A stretch of DNA of 10,058 nucleotides from assembly GCA_964458085.1 (NCBI GenBank), contig CAYWFF010000032.1, positions 1 to 10,058 of the forward strand, given 5' to 3'. The notes beneath the pieces were generated by a model. That model was not told the origin of the DNA. It ran no database searches and saw only the letters and a list, made by a program, of their open reading frames with translations. Position 1 is the stretch's first letter. Every line of letters begins with the position of its first letter. A program made the translations under genes and the position numbers. The stretch is from CAYWFF01 sp964458085. GTDB lineage: Bacteria; Patescibacteriota; Microgenomatia; UBA8517. Positions 1-6,846 of the stretch are shown here, piece after piece.

Positions 1-14
1 AATTCCAAGCCGCA

Positions 15-566
15 TTAGCGATGAATCCGAAGCCAATCTGCCATTTTTTCCAAACCCAGTCTTCTAATTGAAAAAATATTTTTTTCTTTTAAATCCATTT
101 CTGCAAAAGTTTTTTCAGATCCTTCTGGAACGAAAATCTGATCCCAACCAAATCCGTTATTACCTCTTGGTACAGTATTTATACTTCCCTTAACTTCCCC
201 AATAAATTCAAAAGTTTTTCCACTCTCGTTAACGTAGACTAAAGTCGTGCGCGCAATTGCACCACGATCTTTTGAGTGTGCTACTAATTTTAGTAATCCT
301 TCATTGCCCAGAGATTCCAAAAAGTCAGCAATGTAAGTCCCGGGCAATTTCCCAAGTGTATCAAAAGTAAGCGAAACATCTTCCACAAACAACGGAGAGT
401 GGAGGTGGGCAAAATATGCTAAGGTTTTTTGCCTTGCGACATGTGAAGTATCAAGCGACTGGACTTCCGGAATAACTAATTCAGTTCCAACGACATCATA
501 ATTTAAAATCTCTTTCGCCTCAATTAATTTATTGGTATTAGAAGTGGCAAAAATAAGTGTAGCCAT
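15..566 (-). CDS. Ham1/RdgB-ITPA family non-canonical purine NTP pyrophosphatase
   Basis: The family hydrolyses ITP, dITP and XTP to the monophosphate plus pyrophosphate, which keeps deaminated purines out of DNA and RNA; it is cytosolic. The 183-residue protein is of normal length. It shows the N-terminal nucleotide loop (TSNTNK, residues 8-13), the metal-site VED (61-63), LPGTYIADFLESLG (74-87), the FGWD core (139-142), TFAEM (153-157) and EKN (161-163). The wording of the middle segment and the FGWD motif resemble the archaeal/eukaryotic ITPA type more than classical bacterial RdgB, as I recall those sequences. One family position is odd: the C-terminal SHR triad that contacts the base reads S-I-R (Ile167). 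The ATG at 566 is supported by a TACAAT box ending 6 bases upstream, which predicts a leaderless mRNA. It is divergent from lepB. The family call is firm; the exact substrate is not. Confidence 0.93.
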   Translation of the reverse strand: MATLIFATSNTNKLIEAKEILNYDVVGTELVIPEVQSLDTSHVARQKTLAYFAHLHSPLFVEDVSLTFDTLGKLPGTYIADFLESLGNEGLLKLVAHSKDRGAIARTTLVYVNESGKTFEFIGEVKGSINTVPRGNNGFGWDQIFVPEGSEKTFAEMDLKEKNIFSIRRLGLEKMADWLRIHR

Positions 567-572
567 ATTGCT

Positions 573-578
573 ATTGTA
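573..578 (-). promoter_or_regulatory. -10 box of the ITPase gene (leaderless promoter)
   Basis: On the minus strand TACAAT (five of six matches to TATAAT) is followed by exactly six bases and then the ATG at 566. A transcript starting about seven bases after the box would begin at the A of the start codon. No good -35 hexamer is visible 16-18 bases upstream. No Shine-Dalgarno sequence precedes the start. Confidence 0.6.
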
Positions 579-593
579 CCAAAAAACTAATTA

Positions 594-607
594 GCTCTTG
601 TAAGAGC
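594..607. repeat. 14-bp inverted repeat between divergent promoters
   Basis: GCTCTT-GT-AAGAGC is a perfect inverted repeat with 6-base arms. It overlaps the lepB -35 box (598-603) and lies just upstream of the spacer of the opposing promoter. It could be an operator for the divergent pair. Arms this short also arise by chance a few times per 10 kb, so function is only a suggestion. Confidence 0.3.
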
Positions 608-627
608 CTTGAGTGAAGCAATATAAT
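598..627 (+). promoter_or_regulatory. lepB promoter, leaderless
   Basis: TTGTAA (598-603), an 18-base spacer and a perfect TATAAT (622-627) are followed by six bases and the ATG at 634. The predicted transcription start coincides with that ATG. The -10 box lies inside the longer reading frame that begins at GTG 613, so an mRNA from this promoter could not use the GTG. Confidence 0.7.
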
Positions 628-633
628 GAAGCC

Positions 634-1194
634 ATGCAAAACCGTCTCGGTGCATTTTTTTTGGATATTTTAGAAGTGGTTGTGTTTGCTGTAGCCATAT
701 TCTTATTTATTTATCTTCTGGTCTTACAACCGCACAAAATTAAGGGGTCTTCAATGGAACCTAATTTCCCGGACAGAGAATTTATTCTGACAGACAAAGT
801 TAAGTACAGACTCGGAGAACCGGCACGGGGCGACGTGGTTGTTTTTGAAGCGCCGGGTACAAATGGAGAGGAATTCATAAAACGAATTATCGGACTTCCC
901 GGTGAAGAGATTTCAATAAACGGCAGCAAAATACACATAAACGGCAAAGAGCTGGTTGAAAACTACTTAGCAAAAGAGGTTCTAACCCGAGGCAACGCAT
1001 TCTTAGCTGAAGGAAAAACCATTAAAGTTCCTGCTGACCACTTTTTTGTTTTAGGGGACAATCGCGAAGCATCATCCGACTCAAGAGTATGGGGTTTTGT
1101 GCCTAAAGCAAACATTAGAGGTAGAGCTTGGGTGGTGTATTGGCCGATTCCGAACTTCGGTCCGGTACCTTCAGTCACTTATAGCTTTAACTGA
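634..1194 (+). CDS. lepB: Signal peptidase I (S26 family)
   Basis: This membrane-anchored serine protease removes signal peptides from exported pre-proteins on the outer face of the membrane. Counting from ATG 634 it has 186 residues. There is one N-terminal transmembrane segment (about residues 14-31), then GSSMEPNF with the catalytic Ser40. KRIIGLPGEE carries the general-base Lys83, and GDNREASSDSRVWG (about 141-154) is family box E, with Asp149 in SDSR. All catalytic elements are intact, and the length fits a short single-anchor bacterial form. The frame is open back to GTG 613, but a strong promoter places the RNA start at ATG 634, so I chose that start; the alternative adds seven residues. 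The gene ends in TGA, showing that TGA is a stop codon here. It diverges from the ITPase gene and converges on parB. Confidence 0.95.
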   Translation: MQNRLGAFFLDILEVVVFAVAIFLFIYLLVLQPHKIKGSSMEPNFPDREFILTDKVKYRLGEPARGDVVVFEAPGTNGEEFIKRIIGLPGEEISINGSKIHINGKELVENYLAKEVLTRGNAFLAEGKTIKVPADHFFVLGDNREASSDSRVWGFVPKANIRGRAWVVYWPIPNFGPVPSVTYSFN

Positions 1195-1224
1195 TTTTTA
1201 TGGAAAAGGGAAATTTAAGAAAAA
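1195..1224. other. Convergent intergenic gap, lepB and parB ends
   Basis: Thirty A/T-rich bases separate the stop codons of lepB and parB. No GC-rich hairpin followed by a T-run can be folded on either strand, so no intrinsic terminator is called. The two transcripts may overlap at their 3' ends. Confidence 0.5.
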
Positions 1225-2070
1225 TTAATCTGTAATTGAAGTATAAATCTTTTGAAGCTGATCTTCAGTTTCTTCCAATCCGCCTTTCAAAACGATGGTA
1301 ATTCTGGTTTCACGGCGCGACCGCATTAGCTTAACCTGAGCATTGTCAGCTTGTCCGTTTGAAGTAACTGAAAGTGCATTTTGCAAAGCCTCCTGAATTC
1401 TATCGATTTCTTCTGATACGACATGCAGCTGATCTTGCCGTATACCGCTTTTACGTGTTGATTGATTGGATTTAGCTTTCATTCGGCGGGCCAATTCTTC
1501 TGCTCGTCTTACCGACCCTGCTTCTTTGAGAATTATCTTATACGCTTCCACCATTAAGCTTGGATCGTCTATTGCGGCCAGCGCCCGTGCATGACCTTCA
1601 GAAATCAGGCCGGACAAAAGTCCGTCTTTTAAAGCATCAGGCAATGTTAAAAGCCTTAAAGAGTTTGACACATAAGCAACCGATTTGCCTATTCTTACTG
1701 CAATTTCTGAAGTCGACAGAGCAAATTCACTTTGAAGCCTTTCAAATCCTTTAGCCCGATCCAATGCATTTAGATCCACTCTTTGGACATTTTCAACTAA
1801 AGCCATTTCGAGCATGCCTTTAGGAGTGGTTTCACGGATAATTACAGGAACATGAGTCAAACCAGCCAAACGTGAAGCCCGCCAACGGCGCTCACCTGCG
1901 ATGATTTGGAAACCTGCCGGAGTTTTTGCTACCACCAAAGGCTCCAATATGCCGTGTTCTTTTATGGAGTCTACTAAATCAACCAGACTTTCCGGGGTTA
2001 TAGCTCCGCGAGGTTGCAAAGGGTTTGGTTGGAGCTCGTTAATGTTAAGCTGGACAATTTCTTCAGCCAT
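1225..2070 (-). CDS. parB: Chromosome-partitioning protein ParB/Spo0J
   Basis: ParB is a CTP-dependent DNA clamp that loads at parS sites near the origin and spreads, working with ParA and SMC in segregation. The 281-residue protein has the usual order. The N-terminal CTP-binding domain (about 4-100) has GERRWRA at 59-65 and ENVQR at 93-97. A helix-turn-helix parS-binding region follows (about 118-165), then a basic, polar linker (about 185-215). The C-terminal dimerisation segment ends in RITIVLKGG and an acidic helix. Length and motifs are normal. It starts 9 bases after the rpmA stop, with no Shine-Dalgarno site and no promoter of its own visible, so it is probably transcribed with rpmA. 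No parA lies in the window. A nucleoid-occlusion (Noc) paralogue is a less likely alternative. Confidence 0.95.
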   Translation of the reverse strand: MAEEIVQLNINELQPNPLQPRGAITPESLVDLVDSIKEHGILEPLVVAKTPAGFQIIAGERRWRASRLAGLTHVPVIIRETTPKGMLEMALVENVQRVDLNALDRAKGFERLQSEFALSTSEIAVRIGKSVAYVSNSLRLLTLPDALKDGLLSGLISEGHARALAAIDDPSLMVEAYKIILKEAGSVRRAEELARRMKAKSNQSTRKSGIRQDQLHVVSEEIDRIQEALQNALSVTSNGQADNAQVKLMRSRRETRITIVLKGGLEETEDQLQKIYTSITD

Positions 2071-2079
2071 AATTTAAAT

Positions 2080-2328
2080 TTATGAAACTATTGAGATTTT
2101 TTTTCTTCCCAATCGGGTACCGAATTTTACAATCCCGTCTTGTAAAGCAAATAACGTATGGTCACGGCCCACGGAAACTCCGTTGCCTGCCAGATATTTG
2201 GTGCCGCGTTGACGAATAAGTATTGCCCCGGAACCTACTTTTTCACCGTCGGCAACTTTCACTCCTAAGAATTTTGGCTGCGGACGTTTTTGTTGTGTAA
2301 GCTTCCCTGCTGCTTTCTTTTTTGACAT
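2080..2328 (-). CDS. rpmA: 50S ribosomal protein L27 (bL27)
   Basis: L27 is a large-subunit protein whose N-terminal tail reaches towards the peptidyl-transferase centre. The 82-residue product has the family signature in full: RQRGTKYLAGNGVSVGRDHTLFAL (about residues 40-63), followed by DGIVKF. The N-terminus reads MSKKKAAGK where the family usually has a glycine-rich MA-H-K-K-G-G-G, so the tail is slightly divergent. There is no Firmicutes-type cleavable extension. The gene lies downstream of rplU, as is usual, but across an 85-base gap containing its own promoter, and parB follows after 9 bases. A weak AGG about ten bases before the ATG is the nearest thing to a Shine-Dalgarno site in the window. 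Confidence 0.96.
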   Translation of the reverse strand: MSKKKAAGKLTQQKRPQPKFLGVKVADGEKVGSGAILIRQRGTKYLAGNGVSVGRDHTLFALQDGIVKFGTRLGRKKISIVS

Positions 2329-2343
2329 AGTTGATTACCTAAA

Positions 2344-2372
2344 AGTCTAAATTATATTTTCACAGCTGTCAA
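2344..2372 (-). promoter_or_regulatory. rpmA-parB promoter
   Basis: On the minus strand a consensus TTGACA (2367-2372) is followed after 17 bases by TAGACT (2344-2349), then 15 bases to the rpmA ATG. A perfect TATAAT lies inside that spacer (2351-2356), but it is only 10 bases from the TTGACA and would need a weaker upstream partner. Which -10 is used decides whether the leader is about 8 or about 16 bases and includes the AGG. Confidence 0.55.
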
Positions 2373-2413
2373 GTGAGCAATAATATATAGATTGATATAG
2401 TACACAAAGTTAA

Positions 2414-2716
2414 TTAAGAAATACTCTCAACCAGAAGACGTGTCTGTGTAGGTCGAAATCCTATCTTTCTTCGATACCTAGATTTAGCTTTGTAAGTTTG
2501 TACTGTAATTTTTTCACCTTTTTCTTTTTCGGTAACAACCTTTAAGACAATTTTTGCCTTGTCAACCAATGGAGTGCCAACATTTACATTCTTGTCAGAA
2601 ACTAAAAGTAAAACTTCCGGCTGGGGATCCTTACCTTTTAATGACTGAATGGTAAATTCCCTACCTTCTTCAACTTTATATTGTTTACCCAAAAGACGGA
2701 TAATTGCATACTTCAT
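2414..2716 (-). CDS. rplU: 50S ribosomal protein L21 (bL21)
   Basis: L21 binds 23S rRNA in the large ribosomal subunit. From ATG 2716 the protein has 100 residues, typical of the family. It opens with MKYAIIRLLGKQYKVEEG, matching the usual MYAII.tGGKQYkVeeGd start. It ends with YKAKSRYRRKIGFRPTQTR and LLVESI, the conserved basic C-terminal region, with Phe where most members have His in G-H-R. The frame is open to an earlier ATG at 2749, but those 11 residues have no counterpart in the family. The promoter -10 (2727-2732) also lies between the two starts, so the downstream ATG is chosen. The gene follows the SEDS gene by 48 bases and has its own promoter. Confidence 0.96.
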   Translation of the reverse strand: MKYAIIRLLGKQYKVEEGREFTIQSLKGKDPQPEVLLLVSDKNVNVGTPLVDKAKIVLKVVTEKEKGEKITVQTYKAKSRYRRKIGFRPTQTRLLVESIS

Positions 2717-2726
2717 ATACGCAGGT

Positions 2727-2755
2727 ATTGTACTTCGTTGAGCTGACAATTACAA
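2727..2755 (-). promoter_or_regulatory. rplU promoter, near-leaderless
   Basis: Minus strand: TTGTAA (2750-2755), 17-base spacer, TACAAT (2727-2732), 10 bases, ATG 2716. The predicted leader is only about 2-4 bases. The same hexamers and the same spacings recur upstream of ftsZ. Confidence 0.65.
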
Positions 2756-2764
2756 TAGTGAAGG

Positions 2765-3814
2765 CTATTTTTTAGCTTTAGCAACAATTGCGAGAGACAT
2801 TAAAGTTGCAATAAGAGATGATCCGCCCGCAGAAACTAACGGTAGAGGTACTCCCGTTATAGGCATCAGAGCCATGTTCATGCCGACATGAACAAAAGTA
2901 GCTGCGAATAAAAATAAAAATATTCCCGATGCGTACGCACGAGCGGTAGGGTTTTTTGCATCAGCAACAACGGCGGTAATTCCCCATAAAAGTGTGAAGA
3001 TTCCCAGCAACAAAATGGTTACTCCCATTAAACCTAATTCTTCTGCCAGTGCAGCAAATATAAAATCCGTCTGTTTTTCCGGTAAAAATGCCAATTGTGT
3101 TTGAAAACCTTCCCCCAAACCTCTTCCAGTAAGCCCTCCCGAACCTACAGAAATCATAGATTGTATACTGTTGTATCCCGCTCCGTACGGATCCTTTTCA
3201 GGAGACAGAAAAGAAGTAATTCGAGTTTTCTGATAGGGAGCTAAAATTAACCAAAACCCCGGAATTATTAATAATACTATTAAACCTGCGATTATAAGAT
3301 ATTGTTTGGGAATACTTGAAGCAAATATAACTCCAACTGCGCCTAACACTGTTAGCGCAGCAACTCCCAATGATGGTTGAATCAGTATTAGGATAACAGG
3401 TAATCCCACAAAAACACCAAAACGGATAAAACGTTTTAACGTAAGTGTCGATACTGTCAAATAATTAGCCCAGAAGAGAAAAAGAAACGGACGGACCAAT
3501 TCCGATGGTTGAATTTGTATTGACCCAAGAGGAATCCAGCGAATAGTCCCTCTGGTAACTTGTCCAATTATTAGAGGTAAAAGCAATAAAACTAGACTTA
3601 TAATATAAAGATGTGGTGAAAAAAGCTGATATACCTCAAAATCAATTGCATAAAGAACTATGAAAATTATGACACCAAATAATACGTATAGTAAGTAATT
3701 CGGAAAAAGCTGTGGAGCCAAAGAATAAAGGATAGTAATACCTACAATTTGCAAATATAAAATTGCAAACAACAACGCTTTGTTCTTAAGGGCAAAAGAT
3801 TCATTAGATATCAT
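2765..3814 (-). CDS. SEDS-family peptidoglycan glycosyltransferase (RodA/FtsW)
   Basis: SEDS proteins are multipass membrane enzymes that polymerise lipid II into glycan strands together with a class B penicillin-binding protein. The 349-residue product is hydrophobic, with about ten membrane segments. Family signatures are RWIPLG (92-97) with QPSEL (102-106), then GYNSIQSMISVGSGGL and GRGLGEG (213-236). LPEKQTDFIFA (244-254) contains the expected catalytic Asp250, and GVPLPLVSAGGSS (321-333) closes the protein. GVPLPL looks slightly more RodA-like than FtsW-like, but the two cannot be separated from this alone. Near residue 147 the usual Q-P-D-L-G reads QPSLG. The start is 5 bases after the ileS stop with no Shine-Dalgarno site, implying co-transcription with ileS. 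A division role is plausible because ftsZ and ftsA lie upstream, but that is inference. Confidence 0.93.
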   Translation of the reverse strand: MISNESFALKNKALLFAILYLQIVGITILYSLAPQLFPNYLLYVLFGVIIFIVLYAIDFEVYQLFSPHLYIISLVLLLLPLIIGQVTRGTIRWIPLGSIQIQPSELVRPFLFLFWANYLTVSTLTLKRFIRFGVFVGLPVILILIQPSLGVAALTVLGAVGVIFASSIPKQYLIIAGLIVLLIIPGFWLILAPYQKTRITSFLSPEKDPYGAGYNSIQSMISVGSGGLTGRGLGEGFQTQLAFLPEKQTDFIFAALAEELGLMGVTILLLGIFTLLWGITAVVADAKNPTARAYASGIFLFLFAATFVHVGMNMALMPITGVPLPLVSAGGSSLIATLMSLAIVAKAKK

Positions 3815-3819
3815 TTGTT

Positions 3820-6792
3820 CTACTCAACCGGCAGGACGTTTAGTTTTCCCACCGATAGTGTACTCGCAAGAGTGAGAGTCTTTATCTTTTCCTGCAATTC
3901 AGCAGACTCAGGAAGCCAAGGCACGAAAACCACCGCTAAATCGGTAACTCCCAGTCCCAATTCTTTCCGTTTTTGTTGCACTTGCCTGACTAAATCACGA
4001 ACTTTAGCTTCTTCTTCAAGCTCCGGTGTAATATTCGTATCTAATTCATTTTTTATTTCCTTGCCCTCAGTAACCAGCCACTTTTTAACATTAAGTTCAT
4101 CTGTCAACAGATCGGAGAGATAAGTAGGAGGAGAAGGCATGGTGGTTTTTAGTGAATCCAAGGGTTGCTTAACAGGTATTTCACGCTCTTTTCTTAGAGC
4201 GTGTCCAATTTCCACTATCGTTCTGACGACTGCCATATCATTAATTAACTTTTTATCCTTTGGAATTTCTTCCGGCCAATCAGAAAGATGGACTGATTCA
4301 AGTTTTGTCAAATTCCTCCAAATAAGCTCGGTCATAAACGGCATGATGGGTGCCAAAAGGCGTACAAATACAGTTAGTACAAAATAAGTAGTTTGATAAA
4401 AATTATCGCGATCTGCGGCATTTACCGCTTTAGGGCCTACACGATCTCTGGATCTTCGAATATACCAATTAGACAAGTCTTCTAGAAAACTTTCAGCATA
4501 GCCGGCAGCTAATTGTGGTTTAAACGCGGAAAGGCTTTTGGTTATTCCTTCCTGTGTCTCTCCCAAACGTGACAGTATCCATTTATCTAACTTATTTTTT
4601 ACCTTTGGCACATTATCCCAAGCAGAGCCATTAGGTTCCCAGCCATCGCTGTTTGCATATGTAACAAAAAAGTTATAAACATTCCACAACTTCAAATGAA
4701 ATCGCCGCCTCACCTCATCTGCAATTTTGTAACCAAAAAGCAGATTTTCACTTGGGTCTTGCCGTGCATACATCCATCTCATGACATCAACTCCAATTTT
4801 CTTTGCACCCTCATTAAATTCAATGGAATTTCCCCAACTTTTATGCATCGGTCTACCGTCCTCTGCAAGAAGCGTCGCGAACCCTAAGACTGTTTGAAAA
4901 GGCCTCTCATCTTCAAGCACAGTACTCATAGCTATCATTGCATAAAACCAATTTTTGAACTGTCCAGGGAAAGATTCAGTGATAAAGTTAACAGGAAACC
5001 ATTTCCGCCACTCTTTTTTATCTTGCCAGTAAAGCGGTGTATTAATATTATTTTTCGATATAGTTGAGTACGGCACTATCCCTGCATCAAGCCAAGGATT
5101 ACCTACATCCTCAATTCGAAGCGACTGGCCGCCGCATTTGGTACACGAAATTACGACCTCATCAATCCAAGGTTTATGCGGTGTTTTACCTTCAAATTGA
5201 CTCCACCCGCTTACCGCTCTTTTTTTAAGATCATCGCTCCCTCCGAGAACTTCAAAATTTCCACACTTCTGACATTCATATATCGGAAGAGCAAGTCCCC
5301 AATACCTGTTTGGTTTACTTATTAGCCAATCATGCATGTTGGAAAGCCAATCAAGTTCGCGTTCCAGTCCAAATGACGGTATCCAGGTAATTTTTTTTGC
5401 AACATCCATCATCCTTTCTCTTAATGTTCGTGTGTCTTTTTTATCTTTAGCTGACGGAGTGTCCATCGCGATATACCACTCATCTGCCACTTTCCACACA
5501 AGTTCAGTTTTACACCGCCAACATGCGGGGTAGCGATGTTTATAGTGTTCTGTTTTAAGCACCCAGCTAAAGTCGCTTTTCTCAGGTGGCTTTTTCAAAA
5601 AATCCAATACTATTTCGGGGTGTTTTTTAGCATTATGTCCGCTTAAAAATCCCAAACCTTCCAAATACGTGGCAGTGTCGTCAATTACCGCTATCATTGG
5701 TAAATTCAGTTTTTTACCCAATTTAAAATCTTCTACGCCCGCACTTACCGCGGTATGTACCAACCCCGTTCCTTCCGTTGTAGTGATTGGAAGAATTAAT
5801 TTATCAGTAGGAACTACAGTGTGAAAAGTATCAGGATGTAGTTTTGAAATTTCTTTTACTGCAGGAATTTCATCAAAAGGCCCGTAGTAGTGTAAGCCAA
5901 CCAGCTTATCTCCTTTCAAGGATTTTATAATTTTCGCATTACTGCCGAACAAACGCTCAACCGCTTCCTTTGCCACCCACACGTAATCCCCATTTTCGTC
6001 TTCAACTAAAGAATAAGTGAGCTGCGTATCCAATGCAACTGCAATATTGGCAGGAATAGTCCAAGGTGTGGTTGTCCAAATGAGTAAATATTCTTTATTT
6101 TTTTCCCTACCGACGATAGGTAGTTTTAAATAGACCGACTCATGAACTACTTCCTTATAGTCCTCGGTCAGCATTTCATGCTGTGAAATAGCAGTTTCAC
6201 AACGGGGACACCAGGGAACTGACTCCTTACCTTTATATATCCACCCGTGCTCGTAACAAACTTTTAAAAAATGCCATATCATATAGTTGTTTTCTTCGCT
6301 CATAGTAAAGTAGGAGTTTTCCCAATCCATGAAATAGCCTAAACGCTTTGATTGTTCGGTTTGAATACCTGCAAATTTATTTACTCGTTCTTTGCAAAGT
6401 TCTACAAATTTAGCAATACTTTCTTTACTTTTTCCAGGAACTAAATTTTCAATATCTTTTTTACTTTTAAGCCCTAATTCTTTTTCGACTTCGACTTCAA
6501 CCCACAATCCCTGACAATCGAATCCGTTTCGATATCGCTGTTTATGGCCGCACATAGTATGAAATTTTTGCCATAGATCTTTGTAAGATCTACCCCAAGC
6601 ATGATGAACTCCCATGGGGTTGTTTGCAGTAATCGGTCCGTCTTGAAAGGAGAAATACTTTTTTGAGTTGTTGTTTTTTGTAAGGTATTTAGCCACAGTC
6701 CCGTTGGCATACCAATTCTTAACCAATAATTCTTCAAGTTCAGGAAAATCAGCTCGTAAATCCACGTTTTTAAAATAGGGTTTTTTCGTCAT
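3820..6792 (-). CDS. ileS: Isoleucyl-tRNA synthetase
   Basis: This enzyme charges tRNA-Ile with isoleucine and edits misactivated valine. The 990 residues show a class I synthetase. The HIGH-type motif is altered to GVHHAWGR (61-68). The CP1 editing domain spans roughly 200-400, with TTTPWTIPAN (240-249) and GTGLVHTAVSAGVEDF (341-356). GNPWLDAG (564-571) and ESFPGQFKNWFYAM (606-619) precede a KMSKS-type loop altered to MHKSWGNS (649-656). The anticodon-binding domain follows (about 735-890). Four Cys pairs, C-P-R-C (195-198), C-W-R-C (424-427), C-Q-K-C (507-510) and C-T-K-C (550-553), suggest bound zinc. The length is normal and the frame intact. The altered motifs match, from memory, a recognised divergent bacterial IleRS group. 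The gene has a probable near-leaderless promoter and is followed by the SEDS gene after 5 bases. Confidence 0.96.
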   Translation of the reverse strand: MTKKPYFKNVDLRADFPELEELLVKNWYANGTVAKYLTKNNNSKKYFSFQDGPITANNPMGVHHAWGRSYKDLWQKFHTMCGHKQRYRNGFDCQGLWVEVEVEKELGLKSKKDIENLVPGKSKESIAKFVELCKERVNKFAGIQTEQSKRLGYFMDWENSYFTMSEENNYMIWHFLKVCYEHGWIYKGKESVPWCPRCETAISQHEMLTEDYKEVVHESVYLKLPIVGREKNKEYLLIWTTTPWTIPANIAVALDTQLTYSLVEDENGDYVWVAKEAVERLFGSNAKIIKSLKGDKLVGLHYYGPFDEIPAVKEISKLHPDTFHTVVPTDKLILPITTTEGTGLVHTAVSAGVEDFKLGKKLNLPMIAVIDDTATYLEGLGFLSGHNAKKHPEIVLDFLKKPPEKSDFSWVLKTEHYKHRYPACWRCKTELVWKVADEWYIAMDTPSAKDKKDTRTLRERMMDVAKKITWIPSFGLERELDWLSNMHDWLISKPNRYWGLALPIYECQKCGNFEVLGGSDDLKKRAVSGWSQFEGKTPHKPWIDEVVISCTKCGGQSLRIEDVGNPWLDAGIVPYSTISKNNINTPLYWQDKKEWRKWFPVNFITESFPGQFKNWFYAMIAMSTVLEDERPFQTVLGFATLLAEDGRPMHKSWGNSIEFNEGAKKIGVDVMRWMYARQDPSENLLFGYKIADEVRRRFHLKLWNVYNFFVTYANSDGWEPNGSAWDNVPKVKNKLDKWILSRLGETQEGITKSLSAFKPQLAAGYAESFLEDLSNWYIRRSRDRVGPKAVNAADRDNFYQTTYFVLTVFVRLLAPIMPFMTELIWRNLTKLESVHLSDWPEEIPKDKKLINDMAVVRTIVEIGHALRKEREIPVKQPLDSLKTTMPSPPTYLSDLLTDELNVKKWLVTEGKEIKNELDTNITPELEEEAKVRDLVRQVQQKRKELGLGVTDLAVVFVPWLPESAELQEKIKTLTLASTLSVGKLNVLPVE

Positions 6793-6802
6793 TGCAGCCG
6801 CA

Positions 6803-6831
6803 ATTTTACTACATTCGGAGCTAGTTTTAAA
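6803..6831 (-). promoter_or_regulatory. Probable ileS promoter
   Basis: Minus strand: TAAAAT (6803-6808) is followed by 10 bases and the ileS ATG, the same -10-to-ATG distance as for rplU and ftsZ. A weak -35 candidate, TTTAAA (6826-6831), sits 17 bases upstream. It lies in the 54-base gap after ftsZ, where no terminator hairpin is evident. Confidence 0.45.
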
Positions 6832-6846
6832 TTAGAAGAAGTTTAT

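Noticed and set aside
1307..1836. Two GTTTCACG half-sites inside parB (1307-1314 and 1829-1836) and a CGTGAAAC in ftsA (8452-8459), resembling half of parS
   Set aside because: None has the second palindromic half of the parS consensus, and all lie in conserved coding sequence. Half-sites of 8 bases are expected by chance at this number or close to it.
2329..2413. Possible small gene, riboswitch or L21-L27 leader in the 85-base rplU-rpmA gap
   Set aside because: No frame of useful length and no stable hairpin is visible. The stretch is AT-rich and is accounted for by the rpmA promoter.
3815..4387. Plus-strand reading frames of 102 and 82 codons opposite the C-terminal part of ileS
   Set aside because: They are shadows of an intact, recognisable synthetase. 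Their Ser/Phe-rich composition is what the reverse complement of this gene gives.
6574..6592. Perfect inverted repeat TAGATCTT-TGT-AAGATCTA inside ileS
   Set aside because: It lies in the conserved coding segment just after the HIGH-type motif and is explained by codons for R-S-Y-K-D-L. With all loop sizes considered, about one such repeat per 10 kb is expected by chance.
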